A stretch of DNA of 64,000 bases from positions 744,001-808,000 of the forward strand of contig NZ_JARBUT010000001.1 in NCBI RefSeq assembly GCF_028882275.1. The letters run 5' to 3'. Shown one piece after another: positions 32,205 through 40,607 of this stretch. Each line of letters opens with the position of its first letter. Position 1 is the stretch's first letter. A program made the translations under genes and the position numbers. The notes under the pieces are model-generated. The model worked only from the letters and a program-made list of their open reading frames with translations. It made no database searches and was not told the DNA's origin. The stretch is from Nocardiopsis sp. N85 (lineage in GTDB: Bacteria > Actinomycetota > Actinomycetes > Streptosporangiales > Streptosporangiaceae).

Positions 32205-32969
32205 TCAGGAGAGGAAGCCGCGCATGAGGGCCTCGCTGCCCTCCAGGTGCTCGCTCACCGCCCGCCGCGCCGCGCCCGGGTCCCCCGCGCGCACCGCGGC
32301 CACGATCGCCCGGTGCTGGGCGCTGCTGTGCTCCAGGTTCTTCACCAGCATCGGCATGGCGTCGAGCAGGTCGTTGATCCGCATCCGCACGTCGGTCAGC
32401 GCCGCCGCCAGCGAGGGCGAGCCGGTCAGCTCGGCCAGGGTCAGGTGGAACACGGTGTCCAGCCGCCGGTAGTCGCCGACCTCCGCGCCGTCCACCGCCA
32501 CCGAGCGCTCGGTGAGCAGCCGATCCTGCTCCTCGGTCAGCCCGCGCTCCGCGAGCAGCGTCGCCGCGCCGATCTCCAGGGCGCGCCGGAACGCGAACAG
32601 GTCGTCCAGGTCCACGTCCATCCCCTGGAACACCCGCCGGGCCTCGGCCCGACTCGGCCGCGGTCGCACGTAGGTGACGAAGGTGCCGCCGGTGCGGCCC
32701 CGCCGCGACTCCACGTACCCGGCCTCCTGGAGGGCCCGGATCGCCTCGCGCAGGGTGATGCGGCTGACGCCCAGCCGGGCGGCCAGTTCGCGTTCGGCCG
32801 GGAAGCGCTCCCCGTGGGGGACCACGCCCAACCGGATCGCCGACAGCAACCGCTCCACGGTCTCCTCGAAGGCGTTGCCCGCCCGCACCGGCCGGAACAC
32901 CGCCTCGGCCGCCGGTCCCGCGTCCTCGACGGTGGGCTCGGCGTTCGTCCTCACCACGGTCCTCTCCAT
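32205..32969 (-). CDS. GntR-family regulator, FadR/FCD type
   Basis: The 254-residue protein has an N-terminal winged HTH (ERFPAERELAARLGVSRITL, then REAIRALQEAGYVESRRG, about 50-92). An FCD effector domain follows, with conserved metal-binding Asp and His residues visible in YRRLDTVFHLTLAELTG, SSAQHRAIVAAVRAGDP and VSEHLEGSEALM. FCD regulators bind small carboxylic or amino acids with a metal ion. It sits beside the ethanolamine permease gene and faces the gamma-glutamyl ligase promoter, where a 28-bp inverted repeat overlaps the -35 box. It is the obvious candidate regulator of that locus. Confidence 0.9.
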   Translation of the reverse strand: MERTVVRTNAEPTVEDAGPAAEAVFRPVRAGNAFEETVERLLSAIRLGVVPHGERFPAERELAARLGVSRITLREAIRALQEAGYVESRRGRTGGTFVTYVRPRPSRAEARRVFQGMDVDLDDLFAFRRALEIGAATLLAERGLTEEQDRLLTERSVAVDGAEVGDYRRLDTVFHLTLAELTGSPSLAAALTDVRMRINDLLDAMPMLVKNLEHSSAQHRAIVAAVRAGDPGAARRAVSEHLEGSEALMRGFLS

Positions 32970-33045
32970 CGTGCGCCCCGCGCGCTGGTACGACCAGCCT
33001 ACGGGCGGGCGGGACCGGAGCCGGTGCGGCCCCGGTCCCGGCGCC

Positions 33046-34503
33046 TCACTTGAGCTCCGACTCCGCCTGTTCGATCAGCGCGAACTCCTCCTCGGGCGCG
33101 TTGGCGACCAGGTGGTGGCGCGAGTGGAACCAGAAGTAGGCCAGGAACACCGCGAAGATCCCCGCCGTGATCGCCGCCCCCACCATGTCCACGAAGAACG
33201 TGGCCACCACCGCGCACAGCGCCAGCACGAACGCGATCCCGGTGGTGACCGTCCCGCCCGGGGTGCGGTAGGGGCGCTCCAGGCCCGGTTCGCGGCGGCG
33301 CAGCACCATGTGCGACAGGGTCATGAGCACGTAGGAGACCGTCGCCCCGAACACCGCGATGTTGATGAGCCGGTCTCCGTCGGCCACCGTCACCGCCAGC
33401 GCGAACCCGATGGTGCCGGGCACGATGAGCGCCAGGTAGGGGGTGCGCCGACGTCCGGTCACCGACAGCCACCGGGGCAGGTACCCGGCCCGCGACAGGG
33501 CGAACAGCTGCCGCGAGTAGGCGTAGATGATGGAGAAGAACGACGCCACCAGCCCGGCCAGGCCCACGTAGTTGACGAAGTCGGCGAGCAGCGTGTTGCC
33601 GCCGTAGGCCTCGCGCAGCGCCTCGGGCAGCGGATTGGACGACTCCGCCATCACCGACGCGCCCGCCCCGCCCGGGGCCAGCAGCAGCATGCCGGTCGCG
33701 GTGAGCATGAGCACGACCATCGCGACGATGATGCCGCGTGGCATGTCGCGCTGTGGGTCGCGGGCCTCCTCGGCCGCCAGCGGCACGCCCTCCACCGCGA
33801 GGAAGAACCAGATGCCGAACACGAACGCGCCCAGGATCCCCACGTACCCGTAGGGCAGGAAGGAACTGGCCCCGAAGGCCGTGGTGGGCTCGATGTCGAA
33901 CAGGTTGGCGGGGTCGAACCGGGGGACCATGCCCACGATGAACGCCACCAGAGCCACCATGGCCACGGCCGTGATCACGAACATCACCCGCAGCGCCTCA
34001 CCCACGCCCCACAGGTGGATGCCGACGAAGATCAGGTAGCAGGCGAGGTAGACGGGCCAGGCCTGGGTGAGCCCGAACAGGCCCAGCGCCTCCACGTAAC
34101 CGCCGATGAACACGGCGATCGCGGCGGGGGCGATGGCGTACTCGATGAGGATGGCGGTCCCGGTGGCGAAGCCGCCGAGCGGGCCCAGGGCCCGCCGGGC
34201 GAACCCGTACCCGGCGCCGGCCGTGGGCAGGGCGGAGGCGAGTTCGGCCAGGCCCAGCACCATGCACAGGTACATGGTCCCCATGAGCAGGGTGGCGATG
34301 AGCAGGCCGCCCCAGCCGCCCTCGGCCAGGCCGAAGTTCCACCCGGCGAAGTCGCCGGAGATGACGTAGGCGACGCCCAGGCCCGCGAGCAGGACCCATC
34401 CGGCCGCGCCCCGGCGCAGTCGGCGTTTCGCGAGGTAGTCGTCGTCGGCGCGGGAGAAGTCCGCGCCCTGGATGCGCAGGGGACTCTTGTCGGGATCGGG
34501 CAT
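33046..34503 (-). CDS. Ethanolamine permease-like APC transporter
   Basis: The 485-residue protein has about twelve membrane spans. Its first span, VAYVISGDFAGWNFGLAEGG (about 45-64), is characteristic of the Eat subgroup of the amino acid-polyamine-organocation superfamily, as is the EGVPLAAEEARDPQRDMPRG loop (about 232-251). It should import ethanolamine by cation symport. It is divergent from the gamma-glutamyl ligase gene across 236 bp and on the same strand as the GntR regulator. Its presence beside a glutamine-synthetase-like ligase, ALDH, SDR and hydrolase is the best clue to the substrate of the cluster. Confidence 0.87.
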   Translation of the reverse strand: MPDPDKSPLRIQGADFSRADDDYLAKRRLRRGAAGWVLLAGLGVAYVISGDFAGWNFGLAEGGWGGLLIATLLMGTMYLCMVLGLAELASALPTAGAGYGFARRALGPLGGFATGTAILIEYAIAPAAIAVFIGGYVEALGLFGLTQAWPVYLACYLIFVGIHLWGVGEALRVMFVITAVAMVALVAFIVGMVPRFDPANLFDIEPTTAFGASSFLPYGYVGILGAFVFGIWFFLAVEGVPLAAEEARDPQRDMPRGIIVAMVVLMLTATGMLLLAPGGAGASVMAESSNPLPEALREAYGGNTLLADFVNYVGLAGLVASFFSIIYAYSRQLFALSRAGYLPRWLSVTGRRRTPYLALIVPGTIGFALAVTVADGDRLINIAVFGATVSYVLMTLSHMVLRRREPGLERPYRTPGGTVTTGIAFVLALCAVVATFFVDMVGAAITAGIFAVFLAYFWFHSRHHLVANAPEEEFALIEQAESELK

Positions 34504-34616
34504 CGGTTGCTCCCCAGGGGGTCGGTGGGTGCGCCCGCCGGGACCGGCCGGTGAATCAAAGGTCTGAGTCCGGTCCTTTTGGGTTGTCGCAGATGCTCCG
34601 CTCCCACCTCCTTCCT

Positions 34617-34667
34617 TGTCAAGAGGGTTAACGCCCTATTGACACGTACTTAGGGTGCTGGTTATCT
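34617..34667 (+). promoter_or_regulatory. Promoter with operator overlapping the -35 box
   Basis: TTGACA at 34639-34644 and TTATCT at 34662-34667, spaced 17 bp, fit a housekeeping promoter for the ligase gene at 34740. A 28-bp inverted repeat at 34617-34644 (outer arms TGTCAA/TTGACA, inner arms AGGG/CCCT) covers the -35 element, so a bound dimer, probably the GntR protein, would repress transcription. Confidence 0.7.
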
Positions 34668-34739
34668 GGCCCTGGATAAGGTCTGATCTCGAACCAATGG
34701 CGGCCGCCCCGGCGCCTCTGCGGACAAGGAGCCCCCCAG

Positions 34740-36110
34740 GTGAGAGCGCACGACGCACCCCGCCGACCCCCGCTGACCGTGGACGCCCTGCGCGCGGCCG
34801 TCGCCGAGGGCGACGTCGACACCGTCCTGGTCGCCTTCCCCGACATGCAGGGCCGCCTCCAGGGCAAACGCCTGTCCGGCCGGTTCTTCCTGGAGGAGGT
34901 CCTCGAACACGGCACCGAGGGCTGCAACTACCTGCTCGCCGTGGACGTGGACATGAACACCGTCGACGGCTACGCCATGTCCTCGTGGGAGACCGGTTAC
35001 GGTGACTTCGCGATGGTCCCCGACCTCGCCACCCTGCGCCCCACCCCCTGGGCGGAGGGCGCGGTCATGGTCATCGCCGACCTGACCTGGCACGACGGCA
35101 CCCCCGTGGTGGCCTCCCCGCGCGCCGTCCTGGACCGCCAGCGCGCACGCCTCGCCGAACGCGGGTGGACGGCGATGGTCGGCACCGAACTGGAGTTCGT
35201 CGTCTACCGCGACAGCTACGAGCAGGCCTGGGACCGCGCCTACCGCGACCTGACCCCCGCCAACCGGTACAACGTCGACTACTCGGTGCTGGGCGGCGCC
35301 CGCGTCGAACCCCTGCTGCGGCGCGTCCGCAACGAGATGACCGGCGCCGGACTGTACGTGGAGTCGGCCAAGGGCGAGTGCAACCTCGGCCAGCACGAGA
35401 TCGTCTTCCGCTTCGACGAGGCCCGCGCCAGCTGCGACAACCACGCGATCTACAAGAACGGCGCCAAGGAGATCGCCGCCCAGGAGGGCATGTCGATCAC
35501 CTTCATGGCCAAACCCAACGACCGCGAGGGCAACTCCTGCCACATCCACATCTCCCTGCGCGACGACGACGGCGCACCCGTCCTGGCCGAGGGAGACGGG
35601 TTGTCGGAGGCCGGCCGGCACTTCCTGGGCGGACAGCTCGCCGCCCTGCGCGAGTTCACCCTGCTGCTGGCGCCCAACATCAACTCCTACAAGCGCTACG
35701 TGCCGGGCAGCTTCGCGCCCACCGCCGTCGCCTGGGGCCACGACAACCGCACCTGCGCCCTGCGCCTGGTCGGCCACGGGCCCTCCCTGCGGGTGGAGAA
35801 CCGGGTGCCCGGCGGCGACGTCAACCCGCACCTGTCCGTGGCCGCCCTCATCGCCGCCGGGCTGTACGGCATCGAGAACCGGATCGAGCCCGGCGAGCCC
35901 TTCGGCGGCAACGCCTACTCCTCCGGGCTGCCCACCGTCCCCACCACCCTGCGCGACGCGCTGGAGCTGTGGGAGGGCGGCGAACTCGCCAGGGAGGTCT
36001 TCGGCGAGGAGGTCGTGGCCCACTACGCCAACAACGCCCGTGTCGAACTGGCCGCCTTCGACGCCGCCGTCACCGACTGGGAGATGTTCCGGGGCTTCGA
36101 ACGCCTCTGA
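34740..36110 (+). CDS. Glutamine-synthetase-like gamma-glutamyl ligase (GlnA4/PuuA type)
   Basis: The 456-residue protein from GTG 34740 (AAGGAG upstream) has the glutamine synthetase fold. Visible features are an N-terminal beta-grasp (VDTVLVAFPDMQGRLQGKR), a GTELEFVV metal-site Glu near 146, AKGECNLGQHEIVF near 205, the ATP/metal motif GNSCHIHISL near 260, and YKRYVPGSFAPTAVAWGHDN near 318. It is longer in the N-terminal region than classical GlnA and matches actinobacterial GlnA2/3/4 proteins, which ligate glutamate to polyamines or ethanolamine. Next to an ethanolamine permease, the GlnA4-like role (making gamma-glutamylethanolamide) is favoured. The exact substrate is inferred. Confidence 0.86.
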   Translation: MRAHDAPRRPPLTVDALRAAVAEGDVDTVLVAFPDMQGRLQGKRLSGRFFLEEVLEHGTEGCNYLLAVDVDMNTVDGYAMSSWETGYGDFAMVPDLATLRPTPWAEGAVMVIADLTWHDGTPVVASPRAVLDRQRARLAERGWTAMVGTELEFVVYRDSYEQAWDRAYRDLTPANRYNVDYSVLGGARVEPLLRRVRNEMTGAGLYVESAKGECNLGQHEIVFRFDEARASCDNHAIYKNGAKEIAAQEGMSITFMAKPNDREGNSCHIHISLRDDDGAPVLAEGDGLSEAGRHFLGGQLAALREFTLLLAPNINSYKRYVPGSFAPTAVAWGHDNRTCALRLVGHGPSLRVENRVPGGDVNPHLSVAALIAAGLYGIENRIEPGEPFGGNAYSSGLPTVPTTLRDALELWEGGELAREVFGEEVVAHYANNARVELAAFDAAVTDWEMFRGFERL

Positions 36111-36179
36111 TCCACCGGACACGGGGCACCGGGCTCCGAGTCCTCAGCACGTCATCACCGCACACCGACAGGGGGAACC

Positions 36180-37574
36180 GTGGGCACCGCCACGCCACCG
36201 CCCGACGACGCACAGGTCGCCCACCCGGTCGTCGATCCGGCCACCGAGCGGGTCATCGCGACCGTCCCGCTCGCGACCATCGCCGACACCGACGCGGCCG
36301 TCGCCCGGGCCCGTGCCGCCTTCCCGGCCTGGCGGGCGACCGCCCCCGGCGAACGCGCCCGTCTGCTGCACGCCGTCGCCGACGCCATCGACGCCCATCT
36401 GGACGAACTCGCCGACCTGGAGGTCGCCAACGCCGGCCACCCCATCGGCCAGGCCCGGTGGGAGGCCGGCAACGCCCGCGACGTGTTCCGTTACTACGCC
36501 GGGGCGCCCGAACGCGCCGGCGGACGGCAGATCCCCGTTCCCGGCGGGTGGAGCGTCACCTTCGCCGAACCCCTCGGCGTGGTCGGCGTCATCGTCCCGT
36601 GGAACTTCCCCATGCCCGTCCTGTCCTGGGGGACCGCGCCCGCACTGGCCGCCGGCGACACCGTCATCGTCAAACCCGCCGAACTCACCCCCCTCACCGC
36701 CCTGCGCATCGGCGAACTGGCGCGCGGGGCCGGTCTGCCCGAGGGCGTGCTCCAGGTCCTGCCCGGCGCCGGACCGGTCGCCGGGGAGCGGCTGGTGCGC
36801 CACCCCGACGTCGCCAAGATCGTGTTCACCGGCTCCACCCGGGTCGGCAAGGGCGTCATGGCGGCCGCCGCCGACGACCTCACCAGGGTGACCCTCGAAC
36901 TCGGCGGCAAGAGCGCCAACATCGTCTTCGCCGACGCCGACCTGGACAAGGCCGCCGCCACCGCCCCCTACGCGGTGTTCGACAACGCCGGCCAGGACTG
37001 CTGCGCCCGCTCCCGGCTGCTGGTCCAGGCGAGCGTGTACGACCGTTTCCTGGAGCTGCTGCGACCCGCCGTGGAGGGCGTCGTGGTGGGCGACCCGCGC
37101 GACCCCGCCACCGAGATGGGGCCGCTGATCTCCGCCGCCCAGCGCGATCGTGTCGCCGCCTACGTCGACGGCGCCACCGTCGCCTTCCGGGGCCGGGCGC
37201 CCGAGGGGCCGGGCTTCTGGTACCCGCCCACCGTGCTCACCACCACCGACCCCGCCGAACCCGCGTTCCGGGAGGAGATCTTCGGGCCGGTGGTGTCCGT
37301 CCTTCCCTTCGAGGACGAACGGGACGCCGTGCGCATCGCCAACGACACCCCGTTCGGGCTGGCCGGATCGCTGTGGACCCGTGACATCGGTCGCGCCCTG
37401 CGGGTCTCCCGCGCGGTCCGCGCCGGGAACCTGTCGGTCAACTCGCACTCGGCGGTGCGCTTCTGGACCCCGTTCGGCGGCATGGGCCAGTCCGGCATCG
37501 GCCGTGAACTGGGTCCCGACGCCCTGGACGCCTTCACCGAGACCAAGACCGTCTTCGTCTCCGACGAGACCTGA
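36180..37574 (+). CDS. NAD(P)-dependent aldehyde dehydrogenase
   Basis: The 464-residue protein has VIVPWNFPMPVLSW at 140-153 (cofactor entry), the KPAELTPL motif, FTGSTRVGKGV at about 218-228, ELGGKSANIVFAD with the general-base Glu at about 240, and GQDCCARS with the catalytic Cys near 275. The FGPVVSVLPFEDE motif near 370 completes the family pattern. It is 69 bp after the ligase gene and transcribed with it. In the proposed route it would oxidise gamma-glutamyl-aminoacetaldehyde to gamma-glutamylglycine. The family is certain and the substrate is inferred. Confidence 0.92.
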   Translation: MGTATPPPDDAQVAHPVVDPATERVIATVPLATIADTDAAVARARAAFPAWRATAPGERARLLHAVADAIDAHLDELADLEVANAGHPIGQARWEAGNARDVFRYYAGAPERAGGRQIPVPGGWSVTFAEPLGVVGVIVPWNFPMPVLSWGTAPALAAGDTVIVKPAELTPLTALRIGELARGAGLPEGVLQVLPGAGPVAGERLVRHPDVAKIVFTGSTRVGKGVMAAAADDLTRVTLELGGKSANIVFADADLDKAAATAPYAVFDNAGQDCCARSRLLVQASVYDRFLELLRPAVEGVVVGDPRDPATEMGPLISAAQRDRVAAYVDGATVAFRGRAPEGPGFWYPPTVLTTTDPAEPAFREEIFGPVVSVLPFEDERDAVRIANDTPFGLAGSLWTRDIGRALRVSRAVRAGNLSVNSHSAVRFWTPFGGMGQSGIGRELGPDALDAFTETKTVFVSDET

Positions 37575-37624
37575 TCCCCCCGCACACCGGGGACCCCGAC
37601 CACATCCGAGCAGGGAGCAGCCAG

Positions 37625-38389
37625 ATGAACCGTTTCGAGGACCGCGTCGCGGTCATCACCGGGGCCGCCGGGGGCATCGGCCGGGCCACCGCGCGCCGGC
37701 TCGCCGCCGAGGGCGCCCGCGTCGTCGCCGCCGACCTCGACGAGGAGGCGGGCCGCGCGGTCGCCGAGGAGGTCGGCGGGACGTTCGTGCGCGTCGACGT
37801 CACCGACGAGAAGGAGGTGGAGGCGCTCTTCGCGGCGGCGAGGGAGACGTACGGGAGCGTGGACGTCGCCTTCAACAACGCCGGGATCTCCCCGCCCGAC
37901 GACGACTCCATCCTCACCACCGGCCTCGACGCCTGGCGCCGGGTCCAGGAGGTCAACCTGACCTCGGTCTACCTGTGCTGCAAGCACGCCCTGCCGTACA
38001 TGCGCGAACAGGGGCGGGGGTCGATCGTCAACACCGCCTCCTTCGTCGCCACCATGGGCGCGGCCACCTCCCAGATCTCCTACACCGCCAGCAAGGGCGG
38101 CGTGCTGGCGCTCAGCCGTGAGCTGGGCGTGCAGTTCGCGCGCGAGGGCATCCGGGTCAACGCGCTCTCCCCGGGACCGGTGAACACACCGCTGCTGCGC
38201 GAGCTGTTCGCCAAGGACCCCGAGCGGGCCGCCCGCCGTCTGGTGCACGTGCCGTTGGGCCGGTTCGCCGAGGCCGAGGAGATCGCCGCCGCCGTGGCGT
38301 TCCTGGCCGGCGACGACGCCTCCTTCATCACCGCGTCCAACTTCCTGGTGGACGGCGGCATCTCCGGGGCCTACGTCACCCCGCTGTAA
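37625..38389 (+). CDS. SDR-family oxidoreductase
   Basis: The 254-residue protein has the classical motifs TGAAGGIG (12-19), VAADLDEEAG with an Asp after strand 2 that favours NAD, FNNAGIS (about 84-90), TASFV (active Ser) and YTASKGG (active Tyr/Lys, about 153-159). The C-terminus is LVDGGISGAY. It is 50 bp after the ALDH gene, transcribed with it. In the proposed pathway it would oxidise gamma-glutamylethanolamide to the aldehyde that the ALDH uses. Sequence alone only supports an NAD-dependent alcohol dehydrogenase. Confidence 0.9.
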   Translation: MNRFEDRVAVITGAAGGIGRATARRLAAEGARVVAADLDEEAGRAVAEEVGGTFVRVDVTDEKEVEALFAAARETYGSVDVAFNNAGISPPDDDSILTTGLDAWRRVQEVNLTSVYLCCKHALPYMREQGRGSIVNTASFVATMGAATSQISYTASKGGVLALSRELGVQFAREGIRVNALSPGPVNTPLLRELFAKDPERAARRLVHVPLGRFAEAEEIAAAVAFLAGDDASFITASNFLVDGGISGAYVTPL

Positions 38390-38415
38390 CGGTCCGTCAC
38401 GGAAGGGAGGGCGTC

Positions 38416-39132
38416 GTGACCGCGCCCGTCATCGGTATCTCCGCCTACGCCGACCACGCCCGGTGGGGGGTGTGGGACACCCGCGCCACCCTGCTGCCGC
38501 AGGAGTACGTGGACGCGGTCGCCGCCGCGGGCGCGGTGCCCGTCCTGCTGCCCCCGGTCGCGAACGCGGCCGGGGCGGTCCCCGCCCTGGACGGACTGCT
38601 GCTCGCGGGCGGCGGCGACATCGCCCCCGCCCGCTACGGCGCTCCCGTCGGCGAGCGCACCGCCGGCGTCCAGGACTTCCGGGACGCCGCCGAGAGCGCG
38701 CTGCTGGCCGCCGCCCTGGGGCGGGGGATCCCCGTGCTGGGGATCTGCCGGGGCATGCAGCTGCTCAACGTGGCCCGCGGCGGCACCCTGCACCAGCACC
38801 TGCCCGACGTGGTCGGCCACGACGGACACCGGCTCCGCCTCGGCGTGTTCGACCCCCACCCGGTCACCGTCGCCGAGGGGTCGCGCACCGCCCGGGCGCT
38901 GGGCCGCACCCGGTTGGAGGTGCCCTCGTACCACCACCAGGCCGTCGCCGAACCGGGCGCGGGGGTGACGGCGACCGCCTGGGCCGACGACGGCACGGTC
39001 GAGGCCATCGAGTACGACGACACCGACGCGGTCCTGGGGGTGCAGTGGCACCCGGAGATGGGCGCCGACCCGAGCCTGTTCTCCTGGCTCACCGACCGGG
39101 CGTCGGCCGGCGACCGGGTCCCGTCGCGCTGA
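38416..39132 (+). CDS. Class I amidotransferase, gamma-glutamyl hydrolase (PuuD-like)
   Basis: The 238-residue protein starts at GTG 38416 with GGAAGGGAGG ahead. Catalytic Cys is in LGICRGMQLLNVARGG (about 108-123), the His-Glu pair in VQWHPEM (about 206-212), and the loop GGGDIAPARY (about 64-73) is a PuuD/peptidase C26 mark. PuuD hydrolyses gamma-glutamyl-GABA to glutamate and GABA. In this operon it would release glutamate and glycine from gamma-glutamylglycine. This closes a masked-amine pathway like the Puu route, with the SDR in the position of PuuB. Confidence 0.88.
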   Translation: MTAPVIGISAYADHARWGVWDTRATLLPQEYVDAVAAAGAVPVLLPPVANAAGAVPALDGLLLAGGGDIAPARYGAPVGERTAGVQDFRDAAESALLAAALGRGIPVLGICRGMQLLNVARGGTLHQHLPDVVGHDGHRLRLGVFDPHPVTVAEGSRTARALGRTRLEVPSYHHQAVAEPGAGVTATAWADDGTVEAIEYDDTDAVLGVQWHPEMGADPSLFSWLTDRASAGDRVPSR

Positions 39133-39284
39133 ACGGGGCCGACCGGCGACGGCGGTCCGCCCGGCCGTCCTCGGCACGGGCCACCCTCGCCTTCGGCATG
39201 TGCCACCCTCGCCTTCGGCGTCGTGCCCGGCGTCCGGACCGTCGCCCGCGCCGTCCCCGGCCCGGCCCCGCAAGGAGGATCTCC

Positions 39285-40116
39285 ATGACCGGATCCCGTT
39301 ACGACGTCCTCGTGGTGGGCGGCGCCGGCGTGGACACCATCGTCCGCGTCCCCGACCTCGCCGTCCCCGAGGGCGACTCGGCGCAGGTCCCGCCGGTGCG
39401 CGACCACGTGGGGCACACCGGCAACGGCGTCGCCCTGGGGCTTGCGCCACCTGGGCCTGGCCACCAAGTTCGTCGACTTCCTCGGCGACGACGTCCAGGG
39501 TCGCATGGTCCTGGACCGCTACGCCGAACTCGGCCTGGACTTCTCCCACGTGGTCTCCCCGCACGGCACGCCCCGCGGCGTCAACCTCGTCGACGACCGG
39601 GGCGGACGGTTCTCCTTCCACGACGACCGCCACCCCGCCGACCTGCGCCTGCCCCGTGAATTCGCGCTGCCCTTCCTGGAGCGGGCCCGCCACGCGCACA
39701 TGTCGATCGTCGGCCACAACCGCGACCTGTACCGGGACCTGGACGCCACCGTCTCCACCGACCTGCACGACTGGGACGGGGAGGACCCCCACCACCTCGA
39801 CTACGCCCTGGGCTCGGACGTGGTGTTCATGAGCGCGGTGGCGGTCCGCGACCGGATCGACGCGGTGCTGGGCGGGCTGCTGGAACGCGGCCGCGCCCGG
39901 GTGGCGGTGGCCACCGACGGGGCCGCCGGCTGCCACGTCCTGGAGCGCGGGTCGGCGTCGCCCCGCCGCTTCCCGGCGGTGCGCCCCGAAGGGTCGGTCG
40001 TGGACGCCAACGGGGCGGGTGACGCGTTCGTCTCCGGGTTCCTGTACGCCCACCTCGGCGGCGCCCCCGTGGAGGAGTGCGCGTTGGCCGGTGCCGTGGC
40101 GAGGGTGTCGGGGTGA
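39285..40116 (+). pseudogene. PfkB-family carbohydrate kinase, frameshifted
   Basis: An excellent ribosome site (AAGGAGGAT) precedes ATG 39285. The frame reads VVGGAGVDTIVRVPDLAVPE and then GHTGNGVALGL, a ribokinase/PfkB signature. At 39441-39443 the codon CTT replaces the expected CTG-CGC; one extra T (39442 or 39443) shifts the frame. After removing it the product continues RHLGLATKFVDFLGDDVQGR to DANGAGDAFVSGFLYAHLGG (the catalytic Asp and anion hole). The C-terminus ends early (ARVSG), without the usual last about 20 residues. The gene is damaged, unless the base is a sequencing error. It sits at the end of the ethanolamine-type locus. Confidence 0.8.
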
Positions 40117-40477
40117 TCGGGACCCGGGACCCGGATCCGGTCTCCGAGCGGGCGGTGGTGCTCGTCCAGGGCGGCCCTGTGATCCCCCGGACCGGAGAGG
40201 CGGTGGGCGACGTTCTCCCGGGCGGCACGGGCACGGACGGGGTCCTTCGGGCGTCGATATCGGTCACTCCATGATCCCCGCCCCGGACGCCCCCGGTGTC
40301 ACCGATTTCACCGGGAATAAGGAAGATCGAAATACGTTCCGGTCGTTTCGCCGGGCAGAGTGTGAACCAGGGCGTGTTCGGCGGATGCGTACGCCGCCGC
40401 GCGACGCCCCGGCACACCCGCCCGTCCACCCTTGAAAGGTCCTCGACGGACGGTCCACGACCGCCGAGATCCCTTCC

Positions 40478-40570
40478 GCGGTGTTCCGGTCGACGGGGGA
40501 ACACCGCCCCGATCCCCTCGCCGGCCTCGCGGTGAACACACCGGGACGCCGCTCGCGACGAGCGGCGTCC
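40478..40570 (+). promoter_or_regulatory. Structured leader with two hairpins upstream of gpgS
   Basis: GCGGTGTTCC (40478-40487) pairs perfectly with GGAACACCGC (40498-40507). GGACGCCGCTCG (40544-40555) pairs perfectly with CGAGCGGCGTCC (40559-40570) around a 3-base loop, ending 37 bp before the TTG start. Two successive strong stems in a presumed 5' leader could be an attenuator or an RNA sensor. The rest of the gene-free gap 40117-40477 shows nothing that I can name. Confidence 0.5.
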
Positions 40571-40607
40571 ACCGAACACGATCTAGTCCAGCCCGCTGGG
40601 AGGATTC

